Shown piece by piece: positions 8,267 through 16,092 of a stretch of 64,000 bases of DNA. Positions within the stretch are counted from its first letter, which is position 1; the number at the start of each line of letters is the position of its first letter. Position numbers and translations under genes: made by a program. This stretch comes from UBA2779 sp965232165 (GTDB lineage: Bacteria > Spirochaetota > Spirochaetia > DSM-2461), in NCBI GenBank assembly GCA_965232165.1, contig CBDDOY010000002.1:806001-870000 (forward strand), written 5' to 3'. The notes below the pieces were generated by a model that was not told where the DNA came from, did not search any database, and saw only the letters and a list, made by a program, of their open reading frames with translations.

Positions 8267-10062
8267 TGACAGAACAGATGAATGTGGTGATCACGGGACA
8301 TGTCGATCATGGAAAAAGCACGGTTATAGGAAGGCTGATGGCAGACACCGACAGTCTTCCCAAGGGGAAACTGGCTCAGGTCATGGCCACCTGCACGAGA
8401 AATTCCAAGCCTTTTGAGTATGCCTTTCTTCTCGACGCCTTGAAGGATGAGCAGAGTCAGGGCATCACCATCGATTCGGCTCGAGTATTCTTCAAGACTC
8501 AGAAACGTCAATACATCATCATCGATGCGCCGGGGCACATCGAATTTCTCAAGAACATGGTGACAGGGGCCGCCAGGGCCGAGGCGGCCTTTCTCTGCAT
8601 CGATGCCGAAGAAGGCATACAGGAGAACTCCAGGAGACACGGTTATCTGCTTTCCATGCTCGGCGTTAAGCAGATATGTGTATTAGTGAATAAGATGGAC
8701 CTGGTGGGATACGATTGGCGTGTTTTTAAATCGGTAGAACGAAAGTATTCAAAATTCTTAAAAAGCATCAACATACGCGATATACCATTCATCCCTGTAT
8801 CGGGTAAGCAAGGGGATAACATCACCGGCAACAGCAGCGCCATGGCCTGGTGGCAGGGACATACCGTACTTTCCCTCCTCGATACTTTTCAGAAGGAACT
8901 CCCATCGGTCAATCTTCCTTTTCGCATGCCGGTCCAAGATGTCTACAAATTCACCGCACAGGGGAGCAAACAGCGCATCATTGCCGGAACCGTGAGTTCT
9001 GGCCGCTTCTCGGTCGGTGATGAACTGGTGTTCTATCCTTCAGGCAAGAAGAGCCACATCGCCAGTATCGAAGACCTACTGAACAGGAATCCTCAATCGG
9101 CGGCTACGGGAATGGCCACAGGATTCACTGTGACCGAACAGATTTACATCAAGCGTGGAGATTTAGCCGTACGCGCCGATGAGAAAAAGCCGCAAACCGG
9201 AAAGCTGCTGCAGGTAAGCCTGTTCTGGCTTGGCCGGGATCCCTTGGTCATGGATAAGGAATACCATCTGAAAATCGGTACGGCCAAAGTGCGTATGAAA
9301 CTTGTTGACACCAACAGAGTTATCGACGCATCAAACCTCAATACAGACGGCATGAAGAAAATGGTGGAACGGCACGATGTGGCCGACTGTGTTATTGCCA
9401 CTCAGCATCCCATCGCCTTCGATCTGGTTGACGATTTCCCTCAAACCAGCCGATTCGTCATTGTTGACGGCTTCGAGATCGCAGGCGGAGGAATAATCCG
9501 GCAAGTTCTCCGTGATAAGAATGCCGAATACCGTGATCGGGTCATGAACAGAAATCTCAAATGGGATGTGGGAAACATCACCCGATTGAACCGGAGTGAG
9601 CGATACGGTCATAAACCGGCATTAGTGCTTGTCGGTGGTCCCGAGGATATCCGCAAGGCCAATTTCGCCAAAACCATGGAAGAGGAACTCTTCGGCACTG
9701 GCATAAAAGTGTATTATCTAGGTGTCCAAAATGTCCTTGCCGGTCTCGATGCCGACATGGCCATAAAACGCGATGCCATCTATCCCACTGACAGAGATGA
9801 GATGATACGCCGCCTTGCCGAGCTGTCTAACATCCTGGTCGATGCAGGGATAGTCCTCGTCGCCACGGTTTCGGAACTGACACTGGAAGAGCAGGAAACG
9901 TTTATCACCTCTGTCTCCCCTGTTCAGGTTCTCACCATTTGGGTAGGATCGAGTGCCGGGTCCGCCGTCGATGCCGATTATCTGATAGAAGATACAGATA
10001 CAGCTTCGGAACACCTGAAACCTGTCATGACAATGCTTAAGGAGAACGGAATCAGCGTATGA
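8266..10062 (+). CDS. cysN: Sulfate adenylyltransferase GTPase subunit fused to a degenerate APS-kinase domain
   Basis: GTP-driven subunit of ATP sulfurylase, 598 aa. GTPase motifs are intact: P-loop GHVDHGKST (11-19), DAPGH (87-91) and NKMD (142-145), followed by the EF-Tu-like beta barrels to about residue 430. The C-terminal ~150 residues (from HKPALVLVGG, about 449) keep the layout of the CysC/APS-kinase fold, but the Walker A motif expected as GLSGSGKST reads VGGPEDIRKANFA, with no GKS/T. The arginine-rich substrate region is also altered. The protein should therefore make APS but not PAPS (inference). The start is ATG 8266, overlapping the cysD stop as TGATG; GTG at 8263 is possible. 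Its own stop overlaps the next start as ATGA. Confidence 0.93.
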   Translation: MTEQMNVVITGHVDHGKSTVIGRLMADTDSLPKGKLAQVMATCTRNSKPFEYAFLLDALKDEQSQGITIDSARVFFKTQKRQYIIIDAPGHIEFLKNMVTGAARAEAAFLCIDAEEGIQENSRRHGYLLSMLGVKQICVLVNKMDLVGYDWRVFKSVERKYSKFLKSINIRDIPFIPVSGKQGDNITGNSSAMAWWQGHTVLSLLDTFQKELPSVNLPFRMPVQDVYKFTAQGSKQRIIAGTVSSGRFSVGDELVFYPSGKKSHIASIEDLLNRNPQSAATGMATGFTVTEQIYIKRGDLAVRADEKKPQTGKLLQVSLFWLGRDPLVMDKEYHLKIGTAKVRMKLVDTNRVIDASNLNTDGMKKMVERHDVADCVIATQHPIAFDLVDDFPQTSRFVIVDGFEIAGGGIIRQVLRDKNAEYRDRVMNRNLKWDVGNITRLNRSERYGHKPALVLVGGPEDIRKANFAKTMEEELFGTGIKVYYLGVQNVLAGLDADMAIKRDAIYPTDRDEMIRRLAELSNILVDAGIVLVATVSELTLEEQETFITSVSPVQVLTIWVGSSAGSAVDADYLIEDTDTASEHLKPVMTMLKENGISV

Positions 10063-11354
10063 ATTTCATCCCGACCCAGTATGAAACGGTATCCGTGCGA
10101 ACCGGCACAAGACGCCCCGACTCACAGGGCTGGACACTCGGCTTCACCGATGAAGCCCCCTCATTGATTCGTGCCGATTATCAGGCGAAGCAACTGCATC
10201 TCCGCCATGATTTAGAGGGCATCTACCGTTTCGCCGATTGGCTGCCCATCCGGCGAATACTGAAGGGCTCTTCCGCTCCAATCAGCTACAGGAGCAAGGC
10301 CCTTGCGGCAGAACTCAATCTGGCGAATCTCTGGATAACATTTAATGGATGGTGGACGGAAAAGTCCGCCGCCATGCATACCGGAACATTTAAGGAATGC
10401 GAAGCCTACAGCGTTTGTGCCCGTATGGACGATAGTTTCCAAAAAATATTGGTTGTGGCATCGGCGGGGAACACCGCCAGGGCCTTCGCCCGTGTATGCT
10501 CCGATAACCGCATACCGCTCCTGCTTTTCGTTCCCAAAGACAACCTCGACGCACTCTGGTTTGACAGACCGGCAGCCGATTGTGTTCAACTGATTTCACC
10601 GGCATCGGGCGGCGATTATTTCGATGCCATCCGCATGAGCGAAGCAGTTATCACCGGTTCGGACAGGTTCATAGCAGAAGGCGGGGCCAAGAACATCGCC
10701 CGCCGGGACGGGATGGGGACAACCGTTCTGTCCGCCGCAACGGCCATGGGCCGAATTCCCGATGCCTACTTTCAGGCAGTAGGCAGCGGAACGGGAGCAA
10801 TCGCCGCCTGGGAGGCTGCCATGAGGCTCAAGGCCGACGGCCGATTCGGGTCCAATACCATGCGGCTCATCATAAGTCAGAATACCCCCTTCACACCCCT
10901 GGCCGAAAGTTGGGAAGCCGACAGCCGGGAATTGATTATTAACGATGACGAGACTTCAAGACGGCTCATCAGCCGAGTCAATGCCAAAGTGCTTACCAAC
11001 CGAAGGCCGCCCTGGGGCATACCGGGCGGGCTCTACGATGCCTTGAAGGCCACAAACGGAGCCGTCATCAGGGTGACAAACGAAGAGGCCGCCGCAGCCG
11101 GAAAACAGTTTTCCGAATTGGAAGGCTGTGACATTGCCTGTGCAGCGCAGGTGGCCCTTGCATCACTGTTCAAAGCCGTGGAAACTGGTATCATCAAGAA
11201 ACATGATGCCATAATGCTCAATATTACAGGCGGCGGGAAAGAGAAATTTACGGCGGGACGAACCCTTCACTATCTCAATCCGGCAATGGAACTGGCACTG
11301 GACACCCCAAGTGAAGAAATCACGAGGGTCTGTGAATCACTGTTTAGCTGCTAA
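10059..11354 (+). CDS. Cysteate-synthase-like PLP enzyme (threonine synthase fold)
   Basis: A fold-type II PLP enzyme of 431 aa. By eye it resembles the cysteate synthases that make L-cysteate from O-phosphoserine and sulfite in methanogens and in capnine-producing Bacteroidota. Visible blocks: SSAPISYRSKALA, the PLP lysine in HTGTFKECEAY (Lys112), VVASAGNTARAFA, AEGGAKNIARRDGMG and the PLP-phosphate loop GSGTGAIAAWEA (242-253). Ordinary threonine synthase has SFKDRG at the lysine and lacks the AEGGAKN block. The N-terminus has no Cys-rich segment. The start overlaps cysN by 4 bp and the gene abuts the oxoamine synthase, so sulfate activation, cysteate formation and acyl condensation are one transcription unit. 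Plain threonine synthase or an OASS-like function are the alternatives and look less likely. Confidence 0.82.
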   Translation: MNFIPTQYETVSVRTGTRRPDSQGWTLGFTDEAPSLIRADYQAKQLHLRHDLEGIYRFADWLPIRRILKGSSAPISYRSKALAAELNLANLWITFNGWWTEKSAAMHTGTFKECEAYSVCARMDDSFQKILVVASAGNTARAFARVCSDNRIPLLLFVPKDNLDALWFDRPAADCVQLISPASGGDYFDAIRMSEAVITGSDRFIAEGGAKNIARRDGMGTTVLSAATAMGRIPDAYFQAVGSGTGAIAAWEAAMRLKADGRFGSNTMRLIISQNTPFTPLAESWEADSRELIINDDETSRRLISRVNAKVLTNRRPPWGIPGGLYDALKATNGAVIRVTNEEAAAAGKQFSELEGCDIACAAQVALASLFKAVETGIIKKHDAIMLNITGGGKEKFTAGRTLHYLNPAMELALDTPSEEITRVCESLFSC

Positions 11355-11365
11355 TGGAGATAATC

Positions 11366-12646
11366 ATGCAGGATATTTTTGATAAATGCACCGGCGACGG
11401 AGGCTATTTCGGACAGTTTCGGGTCGCCGGCGACCGGTTCTTCACCTTACCGGTTATCGACGGCATTCCCGGGCCAGGGATGAAGTTTAACGGCATAGAT
11501 ACTATTATGTGGTCGATTAACAACTATCTAGGCCTGGTTGACGATCCGCAGATTAAGGCTGCCGCCCTGGAAGCGACACAGAAATGGTCCTTGGGGGCTC
11601 CCATGGGCTCCCGCATGATGAGCGGCAGCACCAGCGAGCATCTCGCATTGGAGAAGTCTCTAGCCGAGTATGCCCAAAAAGAAGATGCCTTTCTCTTCAA
11701 CTACGGATACATGGGTGTGCTGGGTACGGTCAGCGCGCTTTGCGGACCCGATGACATCCTCATCGTGGACAAGCTGTCACATGCCTGCATCGTAGATGCA
11801 GCATTCAGCGCAAAGGGCGGGCAGGGAGGCAAGCCCATGGTTCGTTTCTTCCGTCACAACAACATGAACGACCTCGAATCCCTGCTCAAACGGATCAATA
11901 GAAATCGAAAGGGCGGAGTCATGATACTCACCGAAGGCGTCTATGGGATGACAGGCGACTTGGCCGATCTTGAAGGGATTACAGCCTTGGCCAGGAAGTA
12001 CGGAGGGCGTATCTTCGTCGACGATGCCCACGGCTTCGGCGTCATGGGCGAACATGGCCGAGGCACGGCAGATCATTTCGGAGTACAGGAAGAAATCGAC
12101 ATCTACTTCGGCACCTTCGCTAAATCCTTCGCATCCATCGGCGGGTTCTCCGCGACCAGCACACAAGTGCGGGACTGGATCGCATACAATGCCCGCACCC
12201 AGGTATTCGCCAAGGCCCTGCCAATGCCCTATGTGAAATCCCTTCAGCACACCCTGAAGAAAGTGATCAGCGAAGACCATCGCCGAGCCACGATGTGGGA
12301 GCGTTCCCATGGACTGAAAGAGGGGCTGCGAAACCTGGGCTTCCACATCGGAAGCGGACAATCACCAATTTGCGCCGTCTTCATCCCTGCGGGAGATAAA
12401 TTGGAAGACCTGAGCATTCGTGTTCTTCAGTACCTCCGTAAAAACGGAGTGTTCTGTACAGGGGTGATTTGGCCGGTGATACCCCCCGGACTTGTGATGC
12501 TGCGCATGATTCCCACGGCAGCCCACTCCGAAGAAGATGTGCTCAGGACGATTGAAGTGTTTGCGCACATGCAAAGGGATCTGGAGAACAGTTTCACTCT
12601 CGGAGATGAGCAGATAAACAAGGCCAATAAGATATACATGCTGTAG
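11366..12646 (+). CDS. Alpha-oxoamine synthase; candidate cysteate C-fatty-acyltransferase (3-ketocapnine synthase)
   Basis: A PLP-dependent decarboxylating acyltransferase of 426 aa, in the family of serine palmitoyltransferase, KBL and BioF. Motifs: the IMWSINNYLGL substrate loop (48-58), GAPMGSRMMSG, stacking His139 in LSHAC, VDDAHGFGVMGEHGRG (Asp220, His222) and the PLP lysine Lys253 in GTFAKSFASIGGF. The NNYLGL/PMG-RMMSG/NYGYMG pattern resembles the Bacteroidota enzymes that condense cysteate with fatty acyl thioesters more than it resembles KBL or BioF (recalled comparison, not computed). The ATG at 11366 sits 6 bases after GGAG; the ATG at 11354 overlaps the previous stop and lacks such a site. 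It directly follows the cysteate-synthase-like gene, which fits a capnine-type product. Confidence 0.85.
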   Translation: MQDIFDKCTGDGGYFGQFRVAGDRFFTLPVIDGIPGPGMKFNGIDTIMWSINNYLGLVDDPQIKAAALEATQKWSLGAPMGSRMMSGSTSEHLALEKSLAEYAQKEDAFLFNYGYMGVLGTVSALCGPDDILIVDKLSHACIVDAAFSAKGGQGGKPMVRFFRHNNMNDLESLLKRINRNRKGGVMILTEGVYGMTGDLADLEGITALARKYGGRIFVDDAHGFGVMGEHGRGTADHFGVQEEIDIYFGTFAKSFASIGGFSATSTQVRDWIAYNARTQVFAKALPMPYVKSLQHTLKKVISEDHRRATMWERSHGLKEGLRNLGFHIGSGQSPICAVFIPAGDKLEDLSIRVLQYLRKNGVFCTGVIWPVIPPGLVMLRMIPTAAHSEEDVLRTIEVFAHMQRDLENSFTLGDEQINKANKIYML

Positions 12647-12678
12647 GGCGCCTGTAGTTTTTTTAGAGGAGCCCTCCC
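12647..12678. repeat. MITE-tip relic after the oxoamine synthase
   Basis: AGGGCGCCT, a T-rich stretch and AGGAGCCCT form an imperfect inverted repeat directly behind the stop codon. Sequence and layout match collapsed ends of the 159-162 bp miniature element (TTTTTTAGAGGTGCCC). A hairpin at this position may also serve as the transcription end of the operon, though it lacks a U-tract in the right place. Confidence 0.45.
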
Positions 12679-12728
12679 CCATGCGAGGAATAAGAATTCC
12701 CATCCTGAAATCCAGTGTGCCCTGATTT

Positions 12729-12897
12729 TCAAAGTTCATTATCTGGGCGCACCCCTTCGGGTCGGGCTTTCCACTCCAATGCCTTATTCCGGCTGCCTGC
12801 TCCCGGCTCATTGCCAATCGCCGGGGCAGCCGGAGGCATTTCCGCTTCAATCCCTTGCGCTGTTGTCATTTCGTAATTTATTGTGTGTAAAACACTA
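12729..12897. repeat. Dispersed 150-bp palindromic repeat, copy B
   Basis: The best-preserved copy: ATCTGGGCGCACCCCTTCGG, CTTTCCACTCCAATGCC, a long hairpin (CCGGCTGCC against GGCAGCCGG, inner CCGGC against GCCGG around TCATTGCCAATC), flanking ATGCC against GGCAT, then TTCAATCCCTTGCGC and a TTGTGTGTAAAACACT tail. It lies in the gap after the sulfonolipid-type operon. Confidence 0.75.
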
Positions 12898-12990
12898 AAA
12901 ATCTGTCACGCTGTATTTTGCGTTTGATGCGTCAAAAGCCGGAAAACACCTCCTCGGAGGCATTAAGAAAAAAACCATTTCTGATTCAAG

Positions 12991-13152
12991 GGCACCTCTA
13001 AAAAACAGCTTCAGGAAATCGACGAAGAAATTTTTTGTCGATACAAGGCGGCAAAAGCTAAGGGCGCAGCTTAAGCTACGTGAGCATTTTGACAACGCAG
13101 TAGCGGTGGAAAAGATCGAGTCAAGAACTAAATGGGGTTTTTTAGAGGTGCC
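12991..13152. mobile_element. 162-bp miniature inverted-repeat element (MITE), copy 2
   Basis: The same element as at 5356-5514 but in the opposite orientation. The ends are GGCACCTCTAAAAAAC and GTTTTTTAGAGGTGCC. The outer 60 bases on each side are almost identical to copy 1, while the central 25-30 bases differ. The flanking six bases (TTCAAG left, CTATAG right) do not form a target duplication, so either this is an older insertion or the flanks have changed. Confidence 0.82.
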
Positions 13153-13270
13153 CTATAGATTATGACTTCTTCAGCAAGCCCTGCTTAATCGCTACAGCCC
13201 ATTATCCGAGTGCAGAGCGGTCATGGTTATCCTGAGTACTGGATAAAGATTTTCATGAATCCTGTCAGCT
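13153..13270. other. Intergenic, nothing recognised
   Basis: 118 bp between MITE copy 2 and the stop of the LysM/M23 gene on the other strand. No gene or clear terminator hairpin with a U-tract was found. Confidence 0.4.
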
Positions 13271-14101
13271 TCATCCTCGGGGCGCATCTTCAGGGGCTAT
13301 CGGTACGCCTTCCCTGAAAACAGAAAAATACATATCCTGCAGCCCTCCTGTGGGGCCTGAAGTTCCCAGCCTGCCGATTCTGCTTCCCATGCTCACCGAT
13401 TGGCCGACGTTGACAAACAAATCGTCATTACCGCCATAAAGGTAAATATAATCACCGGAATCGATGAGAACCACATTCCCAAATCCCCGATAGGGTCCGG
13501 TCCAAACCACACGCCCTTCGGCCACGACATGGATATAGCTCATGGGTTCAGCCTTGATAGTTACGCCGTTCAGTTTACCTTCCATGGGCCTCTTTATGCC
13601 TGAGACCGGCCACCAAGGAACCGACTCGACCCGGGTGACCTCCCTTGAGTTCACAGCGGCAACGTTCGGCGAGGAATTAGAACGCATAAATCCGTTCGGC
13701 TTCCCGACATTTAATCGTTCTCCGATGCTCAGAACATGACCCCTTGAGAGCCTGTTGAGGCGGAGCAGCTCATCTATGGACAGTCCATGCCGTTTGGCAA
13801 TTCCATAATAGGTATCACCTTTGACGACTTGGTAATACTGATTTTCAACACTCTCTGAGACCCCTTTATCCCCGTTATTGGGGATAACCAGTCTCATGCC
13901 GACTGACAGGGCTGAAGGGTCCTTGATGCCATTCTCTGAAAGAAGGTCTTCCACCCTGATTCCGTATCGCTTTGCTAATGAGTAAAGTGTTTCACCTGAA
14001 GAAATTATATGGATATCTTCGGCATTCAATACACCCAAGACAAAGATGTGGAAGCAGAGCAGGACCACATTCCTGAATTTCTTAGTCATATGATTAATCA
14101 T
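13271..14101 (-). CDS. Exported LysM-LysM-M23 peptidase-like protein, catalytic residues missing
   Basis: 276 aa. A basic start and hydrophobic stretch (RNVVLLCFHIFVLGVLNA) form a signal peptide. Two LysM peptidoglycan-binding modules follow at about 31-75 (SSGETLYSLAKRYGI) and 89-132 (VKGDTYYGIAKRHGL), then an M23 fold to the end. The metal-binding His of active M23 enzymes is absent: where HxH is expected the sequence reads YLYGGND. It is therefore probably a non-catalytic, EnvC/NlpD-like regulator of cell-wall amidases, or a wall-binding structural protein (inference). The start is ATG 14101 with GGAG about 9 bases upstream. A longer frame beginning at 14158 runs into the tRNA-Pro gene and is rejected. 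It lies 33 bp downstream of that tRNA on the same strand and could be co-transcribed. Confidence 0.85.
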   Translation of the reverse strand: MINHMTKKFRNVVLLCFHIFVLGVLNAEDIHIISSGETLYSLAKRYGIRVEDLLSENGIKDPSALSVGMRLVIPNNGDKGVSESVENQYYQVVKGDTYYGIAKRHGLSIDELLRLNRLSRGHVLSIGERLNVGKPNGFMRSNSSPNVAAVNSREVTRVESVPWWPVSGIKRPMEGKLNGVTIKAEPMSYIHVVAEGRVVWTGPYRGFGNVVLIDSGDYIYLYGGNDDLFVNVGQSVSMGSRIGRLGTSGPTGGLQDMYFSVFREGVPIAPEDAPRG

Positions 14102-14133
14102 CGGAATATTCTCCGAATCGATTGACCGAATAT

Positions 14134-14205
14134 TCGGGATGGTGGGATTTGAACCCACGGCCTCCTCGTCCCGAACGAGGCACGCTTCCCCTGCGCTACA
14201 TCCCG
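14134..14205 (-). tRNA. tRNA-Pro (anticodon CGG)
   Basis: Read on the minus strand, a 7-bp acceptor stem (CGGGATG/CATCCCG), a D-arm (GCGCAGGGGAAGCGT), an anticodon stem CCTCG/CGAGG with loop TTCGGGA giving anticodon CGG, and a T-arm GTGGGTTCAAATCCCAC fold as a complete cloverleaf of 72 nt including an A discriminator. CCA is not encoded. Confidence 0.95.
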
Positions 14206-14345
14206 TTAAACTGAAACCCGTTCCCCTTGAGAGGAACTTGCCGCAAAATCAAGGCAACGGTGAAGCTCTGAAACTGGTCCATCGTACAGGGACGACTTTC
14301 AGACTCCTCCACAAACGCCGCATTGGGTCATGCTGGACAGGCTAT

Positions 14346-14438
14346 CTAAGGGCCCTCTCCCCCCTCCGCCAGGTTCTTGACTCGATCTTCGTCAATTTAC
14401 GAAAGGGCGCCTAAAGCTGTTTTTTAGAGACCGCCCTA
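14346..14438. repeat. Internally deleted MITE relic
   Basis: GTTCTTGACTCGATCTT and CGTCAATTTACGAAAG...CTAAAGCTGTTTTTTAGAG match the inner and terminal parts of the 159-bp element, with the centre deleted and the tip mutated to GACCGCCC. The rest of the 14206-14565 gap, upstream of the PpiD-like gene, holds nothing else recognisable. Confidence 0.7.
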
Positions 14439-14565
14439 AGTCTGTTACAATATCTGAAAAGCCTTGTAAAGGTCAATAAGAGCACGGAAATTCAGAGTTG
14501 ACTATAGCCCGTAATTGCAGTATTCTCCAAGCTATTAACTATAAGCCGGTTGAATGGAAGGTAAC

Positions 14566-16089
14566 ATGACATCAACAACGAAAATCATCCCATTTAAGAG
14601 AGATGACAAGCCCAGTAGCGGAAAAAAGCTGTTAAAAGGATTTGGTATGGCCATTGTGGCATTTGCCATCGTCGGCCTTGTCTTTTCATCGTTAATGGCC
14701 GGATTCGGCGGACCAGGAGGCCGTGAAGAACTCACCTTTGGCCGATACGGCGATAGGAAGATTTCTTACCGCTATGATAATTCCTTTGGCCGAGCCGTAG
14801 CCTCCGGTATGGCCGAGTATGACGATAACCTGAATGATAATCAGGAATTCATGGCCTTCATCAGGCGCGTGGTTTGGCAGCGGGAATTCTCCAATTCCGT
14901 CGTCAGGGCGGCCATGGCCTATTACCTCGAGAAATCGGGTTATGTGCCAAGTTCCCGTGTAATTGACCGTCAGATGAGCAAACTCGCGGCATTTCAAACT
15001 AATGGTGCGTTTGATTCGAGCAAATATAATGATGCTTCACAAAGAATTAAGACTTCTTTGAGAGAGAGTCTCCGCGAGTTTCAGACTTATGAAACCTGGT
15101 ACAATGATACCATCGACAGCCTACGCAGATCAGAGGCTGAAATCAATTTCCTTCAGGATATGCAGGCGACGATAAGAACCTACGACTATATCACACTCCC
15201 ATTCAGTGAATATCCAGATAACAATGTTATGGAATATGCGCAGGAGAATTCCCAGTTATTCCAAACCCGGAAAATGAGCCGTATCACCGTAGAAGAAGAA
15301 AGCACTGCCTTGGAAGTAGCGGGTTTATTCGATGAAAGGCGGCAGAATGTCGGGGCTTTCGCCGCATTGGTTCAAGAGTATTCCACAGACAGTTACAAAG
15401 ATGATGAAGGAAGCATGGGAGCAACCGCCTATCACGTACTCCAAGAGACGCTGCCTACCGAGGATGTCGACACGGTGTTTGCCCTGGCTGCGGGGGAAAT
15501 AGCCGGTCCCTTTGAAACCGATTTCGGATGGATAATACTCCATGCCGATGATGACACAGCCCCCCCCGCCCCAGAGACACTCATTGAAGAGACAAGGGAC
15601 TACATGCTTCAACACGAAGTTGGCATTATCGAAGACAGTATGCTGGACAGGGCAAGACAGTTGCGGGAAAAGGCCATCAGTGCAGAATCATTTCAAGCCG
15701 CGATGGAAGCCGAAGACCTTGAAGTAAGCACAACGGCGCCGTTTCCATTCAATTACGGCGGCGATTCCCTTCTCGGCGATACCCCGGATAAAACCGACGA
15801 CTCGGCACTTGTCGGGACGACATCCTCAGTGGAATTTTGGAATGGTATTGCAAAGCTGGAGAATGTCGGCGATTTCTCCCAGCCAATCGTATTATCCGGA
15901 TCAGTTGGAATTTTCGCCCTGGCATCCATAGAAACCAAGGAGCCGCAGGAGAATTGGGATATGATCGTCGATAATGAATTCGGCTCCGCCATACAGCAGG
16001 AATTTCAATCGATAATCCTTGATGAAGACTCCAAACTTCTCACCGACAACTTCTCTCAAACCTATGACAGTGTTTTTGGGCAGCCTTAA
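14566..16089 (+). CDS. PpiD/SurA-like membrane-anchored peptidyl-prolyl isomerase
   Basis: A periplasmic folding factor of 507 aa: a short basic cytoplasmic N-terminus, one membrane helix (about residues 22-48, FGMAIVAFAIVGLVFSSLMA), a SurA-N-like helical region to about 220, and a parvulin rotamase domain around 230-330 (FAALVQEYSTDSYKDDEGSMG ... PFETDFGWIILHADD). A second, weaker helical tail follows. The ATG at 14566 sits 4-5 bases after GGAAGG; the ATG at 14554 is in the same frame but less well placed. An eight-C tract in the codons for APPAP (about 15560-15567) is a possible slippage site. It is followed 3 bases later by the MptE-like gene, so the two form an operon. Confidence 0.87.
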   Translation: MTSTTKIIPFKRDDKPSSGKKLLKGFGMAIVAFAIVGLVFSSLMAGFGGPGGREELTFGRYGDRKISYRYDNSFGRAVASGMAEYDDNLNDNQEFMAFIRRVVWQREFSNSVVRAAMAYYLEKSGYVPSSRVIDRQMSKLAAFQTNGAFDSSKYNDASQRIKTSLRESLREFQTYETWYNDTIDSLRRSEAEINFLQDMQATIRTYDYITLPFSEYPDNNVMEYAQENSQLFQTRKMSRITVEEESTALEVAGLFDERRQNVGAFAALVQEYSTDSYKDDEGSMGATAYHVLQETLPTEDVDTVFALAAGEIAGPFETDFGWIILHADDDTAPPAPETLIEETRDYMLQHEVGIIEDSMLDRARQLREKAISAESFQAAMEAEDLEVSTTAPFPFNYGGDSLLGDTPDKTDDSALVGTTSSVEFWNGIAKLENVGDFSQPIVLSGSVGIFALASIETKEPQENWDMIVDNEFGSAIQQEFQSIILDEDSKLLTDNFSQTYDSVFGQP

Positions 16090-16092
16090 ATC

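Noticed and set aside
14102..14158. N-terminal extension of the LysM/M23 protein
   Set aside because: It would run into the tRNA-Pro gene and precedes the natural signal peptide; ATG 14101 has a better ribosome site.
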